Assembly (NCBI GenBank): GCA_021815835.1
Contig: JAKAZN010000012.1
Location: 1 to 12,372, forward strand
DNA from: Pseudomonadota bacterium
GTDB lineage: Bacteria; Pseudomonadota; Alphaproteobacteria; Acetobacterales; Acetobacteraceae
Reading direction: 5' to 3'
DNA length: 12,372 nt
The notes beneath the pieces are model-generated. The model had not been told where the DNA came from. It made no database searches and was given only the letters and a program-made list of their open reading frames with translations. Of the stretch, positions 1 to 7,843 are shown piece by piece. Numbering within the stretch: the stretch's first letter is position 1; each line of letters begins with the position of its first letter. Made by a program: the position numbers and the translations under genes.

Positions 1-2
1 CC

Positions 3-1976
3 GATCTGCATCTCGCCGCCGGCGCGCCCGAGGCCGCCCGCGCCCTGGCGCTGCGCGCTTGCGGCCTCGCCCCGGAGCGCGCCGATTCCTGGGACCTGCT
101 CGGCCTCACCCTGCAAGCCGCCGGCGAGCACAGCCTGGCCGAGACCGCCTTCGCCGAGGCCGCCGCCCGCGCGCCCGCCGCGCTCCCGATCGCGCTGCGC
201 CGGGTCGAGGCCGCCTGCGCCGCCGGCCTCGCCGACGCCGTCCGCGCCCAGCTCGAGCTCGCCGCCGCCGCGGACCCGCTGAACCCGATCCCGCACGCCG
301 CCCGCGGGCTGCTGCTGGAACGCACCCGACAGCGCGCCGCGGCGATCGAGGCGCTGGAGGTCGCCGCCGCCCTCGCCCCCGATCATCCCACCATCGCCCG
401 CCTGCGCGCCGGGCTGCTCGCCCGCGCCGCCCAGCCCCAAGCGGCGGAGGCGGCCCTGGCCCGCGCCGTGGCGCTCGATCCCACCGACCCGGCGCTGCGC
501 AACGATCACGCCGCGGTGCTGATGCGGATGCACCGCCACGCCGAGGCAAGCGCGATCCTGCAAGCCCTGCTCGACGAATCCGGGCCCGATGCAAACGTGC
601 TGTGCAACCTGGCCAACGCCACCGTCAATCTGGGCCTGCAACAACAGGCGCTCGATCTCGCCCGCCAGGCGACCGTGCTGGCCCCGGACACGCCGCTGCC
701 CTGGCGGACGCTGGCCAACGCCCTGCCTTATGCGCCCGGGACCGGGGCGGCGGAGATCGGCGCGGCGCTGACCGCCACCGCGCTGCGCCTGCCGCGCGCG
801 CCGGCACCGGTCTTCGCCAATCCGCGCGGCCCGGACCGGAAGCTGCGGCTCGGCCTGCTGTCCGGCAGCCTGCGGACCCATCCGGTCGGCTGGCTCACTT
901 TGGCCGGGTTCGAAACCTTAGACCCCGCCGCGTTCGAGATCGTCTGCCTGGCCCCGCCCCCAGTCCTGGCGGATCCGATGGCGCGGCGCTTCCACGCCGT
1001 CGCGGCTTCGTGGGAAGAGATTGACACGCTCTCCGACGCCGCGCTGGCGGAGCGCGCGCGCGCCCTCGGGATCGACATCCTGATCGACCTGGGCGGCTAC
1101 GGCGATTCCGGGCGGATGGCCGCCTGCGCCTACCGGCTGGCTCCGGTGCAAATCAAATGGGTGGGGATGCAGACCCACGGCAGCTTCCTGCCGGAGATGG
1201 ACTGGATCGTCACCGACCGCTGGGAGACCCCGCCCGGGTTCGAGCTGTTCTACACCGAACGCCTGCTCCGCCTGCCCGACGGCTATGTCTGCTACAGCCC
1301 GCCGCCCTACGCCCCGGACGTCGCCCCGCTCCCGGCGCGCGCCACCGGGCGGGTGACGTTCGGCTGCTTCAACAACCTGGCAAAGATCACGCCGGAGGTC
1401 ATCGCCGTCTGGTCAGCCATCCTGCGCCGGGTCCCGGGGTCGCGGATCGTGCTGAAGACGCACCAGCTCGCGGACGCGCCCACCGCGTCGCGCGTGCGCG
1501 GGGATTTCGCCGCGCACGGGATCGATCCGGCGCGGATCGAGACGCGCGGCGGGTCGGGCCATCGCGCCTTCCTCGGCCAATACAACGATATCGATCTCGT
1601 GCTGGACCCGTTCCCCTATTCCGGCGGCCTCACCACCTGCGAGGCGCTGTGGATGGGCGTGCCGACCGTCACCATGCCGGGCGAATTCTTCGCCTCCCGC
1701 CATTCCGCGAGCCATCTCAGCAACGCCGGGCTGGCCGACTGGGTGGCGCCGGACGCGGCCGGCTATATGGCGCGCGCGGTCGCCGCGGCGGCGGATCTGC
1801 CCGGCCTGGCGGCGCTGCGGGAGGGCTTGCGCGCCCAGGTACGCGCCAGCCCGCTCTGCGACGCGCCGCGCTTCAGCCGCGGCCTCGGCGCGGCGCTGCG
1901 GATGGCGTGGCAGGCCGCGTGCGCCGGGCCGGCCGCCTATCCGGGACCGAGCCTCGCACTGCCCGAGGCGGCCTGA
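3..1976 (+). CDS. TPR-containing O-GlcNAc transferase-like glycosyltransferase (GT41/SPINDLY family), 5' truncated
   Basis: The frame is open from the left edge, so the true start lies outside the window; about 657 codons are visible, ending in TGA at 1974-1976. The first ~260 codons are Ala/Leu-rich helical repeats of TPR style (for example the segments around 440-560 and 590-700). From about 835 the catalytic part begins with KLRLGLLSG and a following HPVGW, typical of GT41. Further hallmarks are LIDLGGY near 1080, VQIKWVGMQTHGS near 1150, FGCFNNLAKITP near 1360, and the UDP-binding region LDPFPYSGGLTTCEALWMG...VTMPGEFFASRHS near 1600-1700. Family members transfer a sugar from a nucleotide donor to Ser/Thr of proteins; in bacteria the acceptor is often unknown (flagellin or surface proteins in some cases). 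The single-ORF TPR-GT41 architecture is certain enough; donor and acceptor are not. The gene converges on the aminotransferase gene downstream. Confidence 0.9.
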   Translation, partial: DLHLAAGAPEAARALALRACGLAPERADSWDLLGLTLQAAGEHSLAETAFAEAAARAPAALPIALRRVEAACAAGLADAVRAQLELAAAADPLNPIPHAARGLLLERTRQRAAAIEALEVAAALAPDHPTIARLRAGLLARAAQPQAAEAALARAVALDPTDPALRNDHAAVLMRMHRHAEASAILQALLDESGPDANVLCNLANATVNLGLQQQALDLARQATVLAPDTPLPWRTLANALPYAPGTGAAEIGAALTATALRLPRAPAPVFANPRGPDRKLRLGLLSGSLRTHPVGWLTLAGFETLDPAAFEIVCLAPPPVLADPMARRFHAVAASWEEIDTLSDAALAERARALGIDILIDLGGYGDSGRMAACAYRLAPVQIKWVGMQTHGSFLPEMDWIVTDRWETPPGFELFYTERLLRLPDGYVCYSPPPYAPDVAPLPARATGRVTFGCFNNLAKITPEVIAVWSAILRRVPGSRIVLKTHQLADAPTASRVRGDFAAHGIDPARIETRGGSGHRAFLGQYNDIDLVLDPFPYSGGLTTCEALWMGVPTVTMPGEFFASRHSASHLSNAGLADWVAPDAAGYMARAVAAAADLPGLAALREGLRAQVRASPLCDAPRFSRGLGAALRMAWQAACAGPAAYPGPSLALPEAA

Positions 1977-1995
1977 AACCGCGCGTGGCGCTGCT

Positions 1996-2020
1996 CTCCC
2001 CTCCCCTTGCGGGAGGGGAG
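1996..2020. terminator. Perfect 10-bp inverted repeat between convergent genes (bidirectional terminator or dispersed palindrome)
   Basis: CTCCCCTCCC at 1996-2005 pairs perfectly with GGGAGGGGAG at 2011-2020 around a 5-nt loop (CTTGC). It sits in the 52-bp gap between the glycosyltransferase stop (1976) and the aminotransferase stop (2029), where a shared terminator is expected. No T-run follows on either strand. The motif also resembles a CTCCCCTCCC/GGGAGGGGAG palindrome that I recall as scattered through many alphaproteobacterial intergenic regions, so it may be a dispersed repeat copy. Confidence 0.65.
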
Positions 2021-2028
2021 GTATCCGT

Positions 2029-3228
2029 TCAGGCCCGGCGGCGCGCCGGGTCCGTCCGGTCCACCGTGCCCAGCCAATCGGCGATGCGGCCAACCGCGGT
2101 GCGCAGCGCCTCCAGGCTCGCCGCGTAGGAGAAGCGGACATTCCCGTCGCCGAACGCCCCGAAGCTGGTGCCGGACACGGTGGCGATCCCCGCCTCATCC
2201 AGCAGCCGCGTTTGAAACGCGCGGGAATCGAGACCGGTGCCGGTAATGTTGGGAAACGCATAGAACGCGCCCCCCGGCGTCGCGCAGCGGAACCCCGGCA
2301 GCGCGTTCAGCGCCGGCACGATATAGGCCCGCCGTTCGGCGAACGCGGCGACCATGCGTTCGGAGGGTTCGCGCGGGCCGGTCAGCGCCGCGATCCCGGC
2401 ATATTGCGCCGAGGCATTGACGCAGGAGTGGGAATTGATCGCCAGGCGTTCGGCGTGCGCCAGCAGCGCCTTCGGCCAAACGCCGTAGCCCAGCCGCCAG
2501 CCGGTCATCGCGTAGGTCTTGCTCCAGCCGTCGAGCAGGATCAGCCGGTCCTCCAGCTCGGGATAGGATGTCAGGCTGACATGCGCGCCCTCATACAGCA
2601 TCTCGCCATAGATTTCGTCCGACATCACCGTGACGTCGGGGTGGCGGGCGAGGCCGGCGACCAGGCGGTCGATCTCGGCTTTCGGCGCGACGCCGCCGGT
2701 GGGGTTGCCGGGGCTGTTGACGATCAGCAGACGCGTGCGGGGCGTGATCTGGGCCAGCACTTCCTCGGCGTCGAAGGAGAAGCCCTTCGCTTCATGCAGG
2801 CGCATCGGCACCGGCGTCGCGCCCGAGAAGCGGATAACGCTTTCGTAGATGGGAAAGCCGGGGTTCGGGTAGATGATCTCCACGCCCGGCTCGCCGAACA
2901 TCATGATGGCGAAGAACATCGTGACCTTGCCGCCGGGCACGACCAGCACGCGGTCCGGCGAGATGGTGACGCCGTGGCGGCGATGCAGATCGGCGGAGAC
3001 GGCCTCGCGGAGCGGCAGGATGCCGTTGGCGGGCGTGTAGCCGTGATGCCCGTCGGCCAGCGCCTTGCGCCCGGCCTCGACGATATGGGCGGGGGTTTTG
3101 AAATCCGGCTGGCCGATGCCGAGATTGATGATGTCCCGGCCCTGGCGCTGCAATTCGGTGGCGCGGGCGAGGACCTCGAAGGCGGACTCGGTGCCGAGTT
3201 GGCTCATGCGCCCGGCGAGGATGGGCAT
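2029..3228 (-). CDS. Pyridoxal-phosphate-dependent class I/II aminotransferase (AspC-like fold)
   Basis: This 399-residue protein has the length and motifs of fold-type I aminotransferases. NLGIGQPDF is at about 35-43, the NSPGNPTGG loop at 171-179 carries Asn175, SDEIY with the PLP-pyridine Asp204 is at 203-207, and SKTYAMTGWRLGYG at 236-249 places the Schiff-base Lys237. NVRFSYA near 363-369 supplies the substrate-carboxylate Arg365. The reaction is transfer of an amino group from an amino acid to a 2-oxo acid in the cytosol; the sequence does not tell me the amino acid. The ATG at 3228 is favoured because GGAG lies at 3235-3238 with a 6-nt spacer. The Met at residue 8 is a weaker alternative. 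The gene is 140 nt downstream of the DUF2189 gene on the same strand and probably has its own promoter (3313-3341). Confidence 0.93.
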   Translation of the reverse strand: MPILAGRMSQLGTESAFEVLARATELQRQGRDIINLGIGQPDFKTPAHIVEAGRKALADGHHGYTPANGILPLREAVSADLHRRHGVTISPDRVLVVPGGKVTMFFAIMMFGEPGVEIIYPNPGFPIYESVIRFSGATPVPMRLHEAKGFSFDAEEVLAQITPRTRLLIVNSPGNPTGGVAPKAEIDRLVAGLARHPDVTVMSDEIYGEMLYEGAHVSLTSYPELEDRLILLDGWSKTYAMTGWRLGYGVWPKALLAHAERLAINSHSCVNASAQYAGIAALTGPREPSERMVAAFAERRAYIVPALNALPGFRCATPGGAFYAFPNITGTGLDSRAFQTRLLDEAGIATVSGTSFGAFGDGNVRFSYAASLEALRTAVGRIADWLGTVDRTDPARRRA

Positions 3229-3312
3229 GGTGGGCTCCGTTGCGGGGAGGCGTGGTGCCGGCGGCGCCGCGCGGGCATCGCCGTCGCGCCGCCCCGGCCT
3301 TGGGGGTCGCGG

Positions 3313-3341
3313 ACGCTATGGGGGGGCCGGGGCAGTGTCAA
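3313..3341 (-). promoter_or_regulatory. Candidate sigma-70-type promoter for the aminotransferase gene
   Basis: On the minus strand, a perfect TTGACA lies at 3341-3336, followed after a 17-nt spacer by TAGCGT (3318-3313), a 3-of-6 match to TATAAT. Transcription would begin near 3306, giving a leader of about 78 nt before the ATG at 3228. The -35 is convincing and the -10 is weak. The spacer contains a run of seven C (minus strand). Confidence 0.45.
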
Positions 3342-3368
3342 ATAGGCACCCCTGACGTCCGGGACTCT

Positions 3369-4235
3369 CTACTCCGGCCCGAACGCCACCACCCGCCGAT
3401 ACAAATGCCAGGTCGCATGCCCCAACACCGGGAGCGCCACCGCGAGGCCCAGCAGGAACGGAATGCTCCCCACCACCATCGCCGCCGCCACGATCAGCCC
3501 CCATCCCGCCATCACCGCCTTGTTGCGCCACACCGCCTCGAACGAGGTCCGCACCGCAAGCTCCACCCCGACCCGCCGGTCCACCAGCATCGGAAACGAC
3601 ATCACTCCCAACACCAGCGCCGCCAGCGCGAACAGGAAGCCCACCAGATTGCCGAGCAGCAGCAGCATCCAGCCGGCCCGCGTGGTCAGCACCGCGCCGA
3701 GCAGCGCACGCACCGAAGCCGGCGCGAAATGCCCCAGGGTCAGCAGATAGATCCCCTCGGCGGCGACCAGCCACAGCACGAACAACGCGGCGAACATGAG
3801 CCCCAGCTTCAGGATTCCGCCCAGGGCCGGCGAGCCGAACACCCCGAAGGCGTGCCACCAGGCGATATCCTGGCCCGCCTCGCGCCGGCGGCTGAGTTCA
3901 TAGAGGCCCACCGCCGCGAATGGCCCGAGCAGCGCGAAGCCCGCGATCATCGGAAACAGCAGCGGCAGCGCGCCGCCGCCGGAAGCGAGCCGCCCCAGCA
4001 CCAGCCCGATCGCCGGATAGAGCGCGCACAGGAACAGATAATGCGTCGGATCGGCGCGGAAATCCGCGTACCCCTCGCCCAGCGAAGCGCGCAGATCCGC
4101 GACGGTCAGCGTGCGGATCCGGGGCAGCGGATGGGCCAGCTCGTGATGCCGCGCCTCCTCCATCCCCGCCAGCGCGCCGCGGACCTGATCCCAGCCCCAG
4201 ACCACGGGGTTGCGTGCTGCGTTGCCGATGCTCAT
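3369..4235 (-). CDS. DUF2189 domain-containing integral membrane protein
   Basis: The protein has 288 residues, with a hydrophilic N-terminus of about 60 residues and about five hydrophobic segments (roughly 66-84, 90-111, 137-165, 191-216 and 243-270). The C-terminal signature is the reason for the family call: a VGVELAVRTS segment, then WRNKAVMAGWG, and the ending VLGHATWHLYR. This matches the DUF2189 family of uncharacterised bacterial inner-membrane proteins, which is common in alpha- and betaproteobacteria. No catalytic motif is visible and the function is unknown. The ATG at 4235 follows GGGAG with a spacing of about 7 nt. It ends in TAG at 3369-3371 and lies 176 nt downstream of the enoyl-CoA hydratase gene, a gap large enough for its own promoter, although I see no good -35/-10 pair there. 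Confidence 0.88.
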   Translation of the reverse strand: MSIGNAARNPVVWGWDQVRGALAGMEEARHHELAHPLPRIRTLTVADLRASLGEGYADFRADPTHYLFLCALYPAIGLVLGRLASGGGALPLLFPMIAGFALLGPFAAVGLYELSRRREAGQDIAWWHAFGVFGSPALGGILKLGLMFAALFVLWLVAAEGIYLLTLGHFAPASVRALLGAVLTTRAGWMLLLLGNLVGFLFALAALVLGVMSFPMLVDRRVGVELAVRTSFEAVWRNKAVMAGWGLIVAAAMVVGSIPFLLGLAVALPVLGHATWHLYRRVVAFGPE

Positions 4236-4411
4236 GGCCGTTCTCCCTGCCGTTCTTGGTGCGGCGGGGCGCGCGGGCGGACGCGAGCGGGACGGACGAA
4301 ACCGGTCGCACCGAGCCGCGACCTCGCGGCGGCAGCATAGCAGGAAACGACCGGACAGGGTGAAACTTTCCGCGAGGCGTCCGCCCCCCCGGCTCCCCTT
4401 GGAAACGCGGC

Positions 4412-5185
4412 TCAGAAATTCGGCTTGCGCTTCTCCAGGAAGGCGCGCTTGGCCTCGATCGCGTCAGGGCTGCGCGATAGCTGCATCGTCATGTCCTGCT
4501 CGAAGCGGTAGCCGTCGCGGAGGCTCATCTCCTCGATCGTGTTCAGCGAATGCTTGGCAAGCTGCACCGCGGTGGGGCTGAGCGCGGCGATCCGCCGCGC
4601 GATGACCATCGCCGTCTCCAGCAGCGCGGCGCGTGGCACGCAGGCTTCCACCACGCCGCGGCGATAGAGTTCGGCCCCGCCCAGGCGTTCCCCGGTCAAC
4701 ATCATCCGCCGCACCGCGGAATGGCCGAACAGGCGCATCGCGTGCCGGCAGCCGCCCATCAGGCCCACCGTCACTTCCGGCAGGCCGAGCTCCGCCTCCT
4801 CGGCCGCCACCAGGATGTCGCAGCTCGCCACCAGCGCGAGGCCGGCGCCCAGCGCCGCGCCGTTGATCGCCGCGATCACCGGCTTCTTGCACTCCATGAT
4901 CGCGTGATAGCTCTCCCGCGCGCTGCGCAGATGCTGCCGGTCGCCGCCCAGGCTGGGCGCGGTGCTCGCGCGCGCCTTGATGTCCGCCCCGGCCGAGAAG
5001 ACCCGCCCGGCCCCGGTCAGGATCGCCACGCGCACCTCGTCCAGGTCCGACAGCTCGTCGAAACAAAGCGCGATCTCGTCCTGGCTCGCGCGCAGCTGCG
5101 CGTTTACCGGCGGGCGGTCGATGGTCACGACCGCTATATGATCGGCGATCTCGACCCGCAGGGTGGCAAACGAAGTCGGCGTCAT
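4412..5185 (-). CDS. Enoyl-CoA hydratase/isomerase (crotonase) family protein
   Basis: The protein has 257 residues, a typical crotonase length. The first oxyanion-hole motif FSAGADIKA is at 63-71 and the second region, NGAALGAGLALVASCD, at 108-123. The family acts on acyl-CoA thioesters in the cytosol. The glutamate equivalent to rat crotonase Glu164 is present (LPEV, Glu137), but the Glu144 position is alanine (Ala117 in GAGLAL). Simple hydratase activity is therefore not assured, and an isomerase, dehydrating or other crotonase reaction is possible. The C-terminus ends in a standard ALE-type segment (FLEKRKPNF). I chose the ATG at 5185 because GGAG (5192-5195) sits 6 nt upstream; an in-frame ATG at 5197 would add four residues. 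The start is 26 nt after the quiC stop, so co-transcription is likely. The frame stays open upstream to 5710, but that part is a shadow of quiC. Confidence 0.9.
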   Translation of the reverse strand: MTPTSFATLRVEIADHIAVVTIDRPPVNAQLRASQDEIALCFDELSDLDEVRVAILTGAGRVFSAGADIKARASTAPSLGGDRQHLRSARESYHAIMECKKPVIAAINGAALGAGLALVASCDILVAAEEAELGLPEVTVGLMGGCRHAMRLFGHSAVRRMMLTGERLGGAELYRRGVVEACVPRAALLETAMVIARRIAALSPTAVQLAKHSLNTIEEMSLRDGYRFEQDMTMQLSRSPDAIEAKRAFLEKRKPNF

Positions 5186-5211
5186 GGGGTGCTCCATGCT
5201 GGCGTTCCGGG

Positions 5212-7116
5212 TCACAGCAGCGCGAGGCGGGAGGCGAGGCTCGCATCGGCCCGCCGCTGCGCCTGCGCGGCCAGCCGGGCGCCGGCATTGGCCGCGCCGA
5301 ACTGGCGATAACCGCGGCGTTCGACGACCTCGCAGAAGAACCGGTCCTGGAACGGCACCGTGTAGGCCTGCGCGTAGGTGCCGTGCTCGTCGCGGTCGAA
5401 CATCAGATTGAGCCGCCGCAGGCGGTCCAGTTCCGCCGGCTCGATCTCCAGCCGTCCGGCCAGGTCGTCGTAGTAGTTCGGCGGCACCGGCAGCATCCGC
5501 GCCCCGCGCGCGCGCAAGGCGCCCATCGCGTCCTCGATATCGGCGCAGCCGAACGCCACGTGATGCACGCCCGCCCCGGCATAGGACGAAACGAAACGCC
5601 CGGTCGCGGTTTCCCGGCTTTCCGAAATATTCAGCGGCAGCCGGATCGATCCGTCGGTCGAGACCAGCGCGCGCGAACGGATCAGCCCGTACGGATCGGG
5701 CAATTCCCACAACGACTGCGGCTCGAAGCCGAACACCGCCTTGTAGAACAGCACGAAACTGTCCATCCGTCCGCCCGGCAGCGCCTGCGCCACGTGATCG
5801 ATCCCGCCCAGCACGCCGGGCGCGCCCTCGAGCGTGGGGTCCAGCACGAAATCGTCGTCGTAGATGGTCCGCCCGCCCGGTCCGGGCGCGACCAGGAAGA
5901 GCAGGGTGCCGTCGGGTGCGCGCAGCGCGGGAAGCTGACGCTCGCCGGCGCCGGTGCGCTCGTGCCAGGGGGGCGCGAGCAGCGCCACCGCGCGGGCCTC
6001 GGCCCGGGCCGCGTCATCGACCCGGAACGCCATCGCGCAGACCGAGGGTCCGTGCAGGTGGAAATGCTCGGCCGCCGCGCTGTCGGGCTCGCTGTTCAGG
6101 ATCAGGTTGGCGCGGCCCTGGCGGTACAGTTCCACCGCTTTCGACCGGTGCTGCCCGGCATAGGCAAAGCCAAGCGTGCCCAGGAACGCCGCCAGCTCGG
6201 CGCGCGAGCCGGGATCGACGGCAAATTCCAGGAACTCGATCCCGTCATAGGCGGCGGGCGGGGGCAGCGCCGTGGCCGGGACGGTCGGGCGCGCCTCGGC
6301 TTCCAGCAGCACCAGCGAACGCAGCCCGTCCCGCGCGGTCAGCCGCGCGGGGGCGGCGCGCATCTCGTCGTTGAAAATCTCGAGCGACAACGGCCCCGCG
6401 TAGCCCGCGTCCAGCACCTGGGCGAGGAAGCGCGCCACGGGAAGCTGGCCCTGACCCGGGAACAGCCGGAAATGCCGGCTCCAGGAGAGCGCGTCCATCG
6501 ACAGCAGCGGCGCGTCGGCCAGTTGCACGAAGGCGAGTTTCGCGGCTGGCACGGCCTCGATCCCGTCGAGATCGTCGCCCACCGCGAGCGTGTGGAAACT
6601 GTCGAGGATCAGCCCCAGCGCCGGATGCGCGGCCGCCTCCACGATCTTCCAGGCGTGGCGCCATCGGTTGACGTGCCGGCCCCAGGCCAGCGCCTCGAAC
6701 CCCACGGCGAGACCGCGCGCGGCGGCCCGCGCGGCCAGCGCGGCGAGATCGGCGGTGGCGCGGGCATCGTCGGCCAGGCTCGCCGGATCGGTGCTGGAAC
6801 AAACCAGCATGAGCTGCGCGCCCAGCGCCGCCATCACGTCGAATTTGCGCTCCGCGCGGTCGAGATTGCGGGCGAGCCGGTCGGGCGGCACCGCCTCGAA
6901 ATCGCGGAATGGCTGCCAGAGCACGATCGCGAGGCCCAGATCGGCGGCGATGCGGCGCACATCCGCGGGTGTGCCGTCGAAGGTCAGCAGGTCGGCGTCG
7001 AAAATCTCCACCCCGTCGAAGCCGGCCCGCGCCGCGGCTTCCAGCTTGTCGGGCAGGGTTCCGGAAAGGGTCACGGTGGCGATGGCGCGCGGACGGCGCG
7101 AGGGGGCGAGCGGCAT
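5212..7116 (-). CDS. quiC: 3-dehydroshikimate dehydratase, two-domain (sugar-phosphate isomerase-like TIM barrel + HPPD/VOC-like)
   Basis: The enzyme converts 3-dehydroshikimate to protocatechuate, the entry of quinate/shikimate into aromatic catabolism. Residues ~10-275 form an AP-endonuclease-2-type TIM barrel starting with ATVTLSGTLPDKLEA. Its likely metal ligands are Glu141 (VGFEALAWG), Asp172 (LDSFH), Gln198 (FVQLADAP) and Glu246 (LEIFND), the arrangement of Pseudomonas QuiC as I recall it. Residues ~290-610 form two VOC modules resembling 4-hydroxyphenylpyruvate dioxygenase; the iron triad positions appear intact (His441 in GGIDHVA, His519 in GVHHVAF, Glu596 in FFCEVVER). The length of 634 residues fits the fused class. 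I start at 7116 because GGAGG (7122-7126) lies 5 nt upstream and family proteins begin near IATVSLSGTL; an in-frame ATG at 7149 lacks a Shine-Dalgarno. It follows the UDG gene by 34 nt and precedes the crotonase gene by 26 nt. Confidence 0.93.
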   Translation of the reverse strand: MPLAPSRRPRAIATVTLSGTLPDKLEAAARAGFDGVEIFDADLLTFDGTPADVRRIAADLGLAIVLWQPFRDFEAVPPDRLARNLDRAERKFDVMAALGAQLMLVCSSTDPASLADDARATADLAALAARAAARGLAVGFEALAWGRHVNRWRHAWKIVEAAAHPALGLILDSFHTLAVGDDLDGIEAVPAAKLAFVQLADAPLLSMDALSWSRHFRLFPGQGQLPVARFLAQVLDAGYAGPLSLEIFNDEMRAAPARLTARDGLRSLVLLEAEARPTVPATALPPPAAYDGIEFLEFAVDPGSRAELAAFLGTLGFAYAGQHRSKAVELYRQGRANLILNSEPDSAAAEHFHLHGPSVCAMAFRVDDAARAEARAVALLAPPWHERTGAGERQLPALRAPDGTLLFLVAPGPGGRTIYDDDFVLDPTLEGAPGVLGGIDHVAQALPGGRMDSFVLFYKAVFGFEPQSLWELPDPYGLIRSRALVSTDGSIRLPLNISESRETATGRFVSSYAGAGVHHVAFGCADIEDAMGALRARGARMLPVPPNYYDDLAGRLEIEPAELDRLRRLNLMFDRDEHGTYAQAYTVPFQDRFFCEVVERRGYRQFGAANAGARLAAQAQRRADASLASRLALL

Positions 7117-7121
7117 CTTGG

Positions 7122-7126
7122 CCTCC
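7122..7126 (-). promoter_or_regulatory. Shine-Dalgarno that sets the quiC start
   Basis: GGAGG on the minus strand lies 5 nt upstream of the ATG at 7116. It decides the start in favour of 7116 over the in-frame ATG at 7149, whose upstream bases show no purine-rich site. Confidence 0.7.
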
Positions 7127-7150
7127 GGGCGGGACGCGGGGACGGCCATG

Positions 7151-7843
7151 CTAGCCGGACGGCGACAGACCGGACAGGGGTTGTCCGCGCGCCGCGAGCC
7201 GCGCGCGCAGCCCTGCCACCACCTCGGCGAACATCGCCTCCGTCAGCCGCCGCGTATTCGTGTTGTATCGGGACACATGATAGCTGTCGGCCAGCACCGG
7301 GCGTCCGGCCAGCGCATGCACCGCCCCGTGACGGAACGGCGTCTCCGCCTGCCGCGCCCCCCAGGCCCGCAGCACCGCCTGATGCGCCAGCACGCCCAGC
7401 GCCAGCACCGCTTGCAGCCGTGGCATCGCCGCCATCTCGGCGGCGAGGAAGGGCAGGCAGGCGCGGGATTCCGCCGGCAGCGGCCGGTTCTCGGGCGGGA
7501 CGCAGCGCACCGAGTTGGTGACCCGGCAGCCGAGCAGCGCCAACCCGTCATCCGGCCGCGCCGCATAGGCGCCCGTGGCGAAGCCGAAGCGCAGCAGGGT
7601 CTGGTACAGCAGCTCCCCCGCGTAATCGCCGGTGAAGGGCCGGCCGGTGCGGTTCGCCCCGCGCAGCCCCGGTGCCAGGCCCACCACCAGCAGCTTCGCG
7701 TCCGCGGCCCCGAAACTCGGCACCGGGGCGTTCCACCAGGCGGGCTCGGCGATCCGCGAGGCGGCGCGGAACGCCACCAGCCGCGGGCACAAGCCGCATT
7801 CCCGCCCCGGCCCCGCCGCGAGGGGTGCGGCGCCCCCGCTCAC
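7151..7843 (-). CDS. Uracil-DNA glycosylase, family 5 (UDGb type, iron-sulfur)
   Basis: The enzyme removes uracil (and in family 5 often hypoxanthine or other deaminated bases) from DNA. Its 230 residues contain the first catalytic motif GLAPGLRGANRTGRPFTGD at 55-73 and the second, HVSRYNTNT, at 189-197. In family 5 the first motif lacks the polar activating residue of other families, and GLAPGLRGA fits that. Four cysteines suit the [4Fe-4S] cluster: Cys16 and Cys19 (CGLC), Cys114 (SVRCVPPENRP) and Cys129, 14 residues apart. Cys106 is extra. The start is a GTG at 7843 whose first four bases overlap the stop of the upstream NYN gene (GTGA), so translational coupling is likely; only a weak Shine-Dalgarno is present. 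Co-transcription with quiC downstream (34-nt gap) is probable. Confidence 0.92.
   Translation of the reverse strand: MSGGAAPLAAGPGRECGLCPRLVAFRAASRIAEPAWWNAPVPSFGAADAKLLVVGLAPGLRGANRTGRPFTGDYAGELLYQTLLRFGFATGAYAARPDDGLALLGCRVTNSVRCVPPENRPLPAESRACLPFLAAEMAAMPRLQAVLALGVLAHQAVLRAWGARQAETPFRHGAVHALAGRPVLADSYHVSRYNTNTRRLTEAMFAEVVAGLRARLAARGQPLSGLSPSG

Noticed and set aside
4315..4330. GCCGCG-ACCT-CGCGGC hairpin in the 4236-4411 gap
   Set aside because: It is a 6-bp GC stem, common by chance at this base composition, with no T-tract and 80 nt beyond the crotonase stop.
2212..4340. Plus-strand open frames antisense to the aminotransferase and DUF2189 genes
   Set aside because: Their composition (Arg/Gln/His runs) is typical of reverse-strand shadows, and there is no Shine-Dalgarno or domain.
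4337..4370. TATGCT on the minus strand as a -10 for the DUF2189 gene
   Set aside because: No acceptable -35 lies 16-18 nt upstream; the nearest TTCACC is about 19 nt away.
5186..5710. Upstream extension of the crotonase reading frame to 5710
   Set aside because: It overlaps quiC antiphase and adds Arg/Gly-rich sequence absent from crotonases; a good Shine-Dalgarno lies at 5192-5195.
5383..7521. Long plus-strand open frame (712 codons) antisense to quiC and the UDG gene
   Set aside because: It mirrors quiC codon structure in a GC-rich genome, is rich in Arg/Gly/His/Gln with no domain, and conflicts with two strongly recognised genes.
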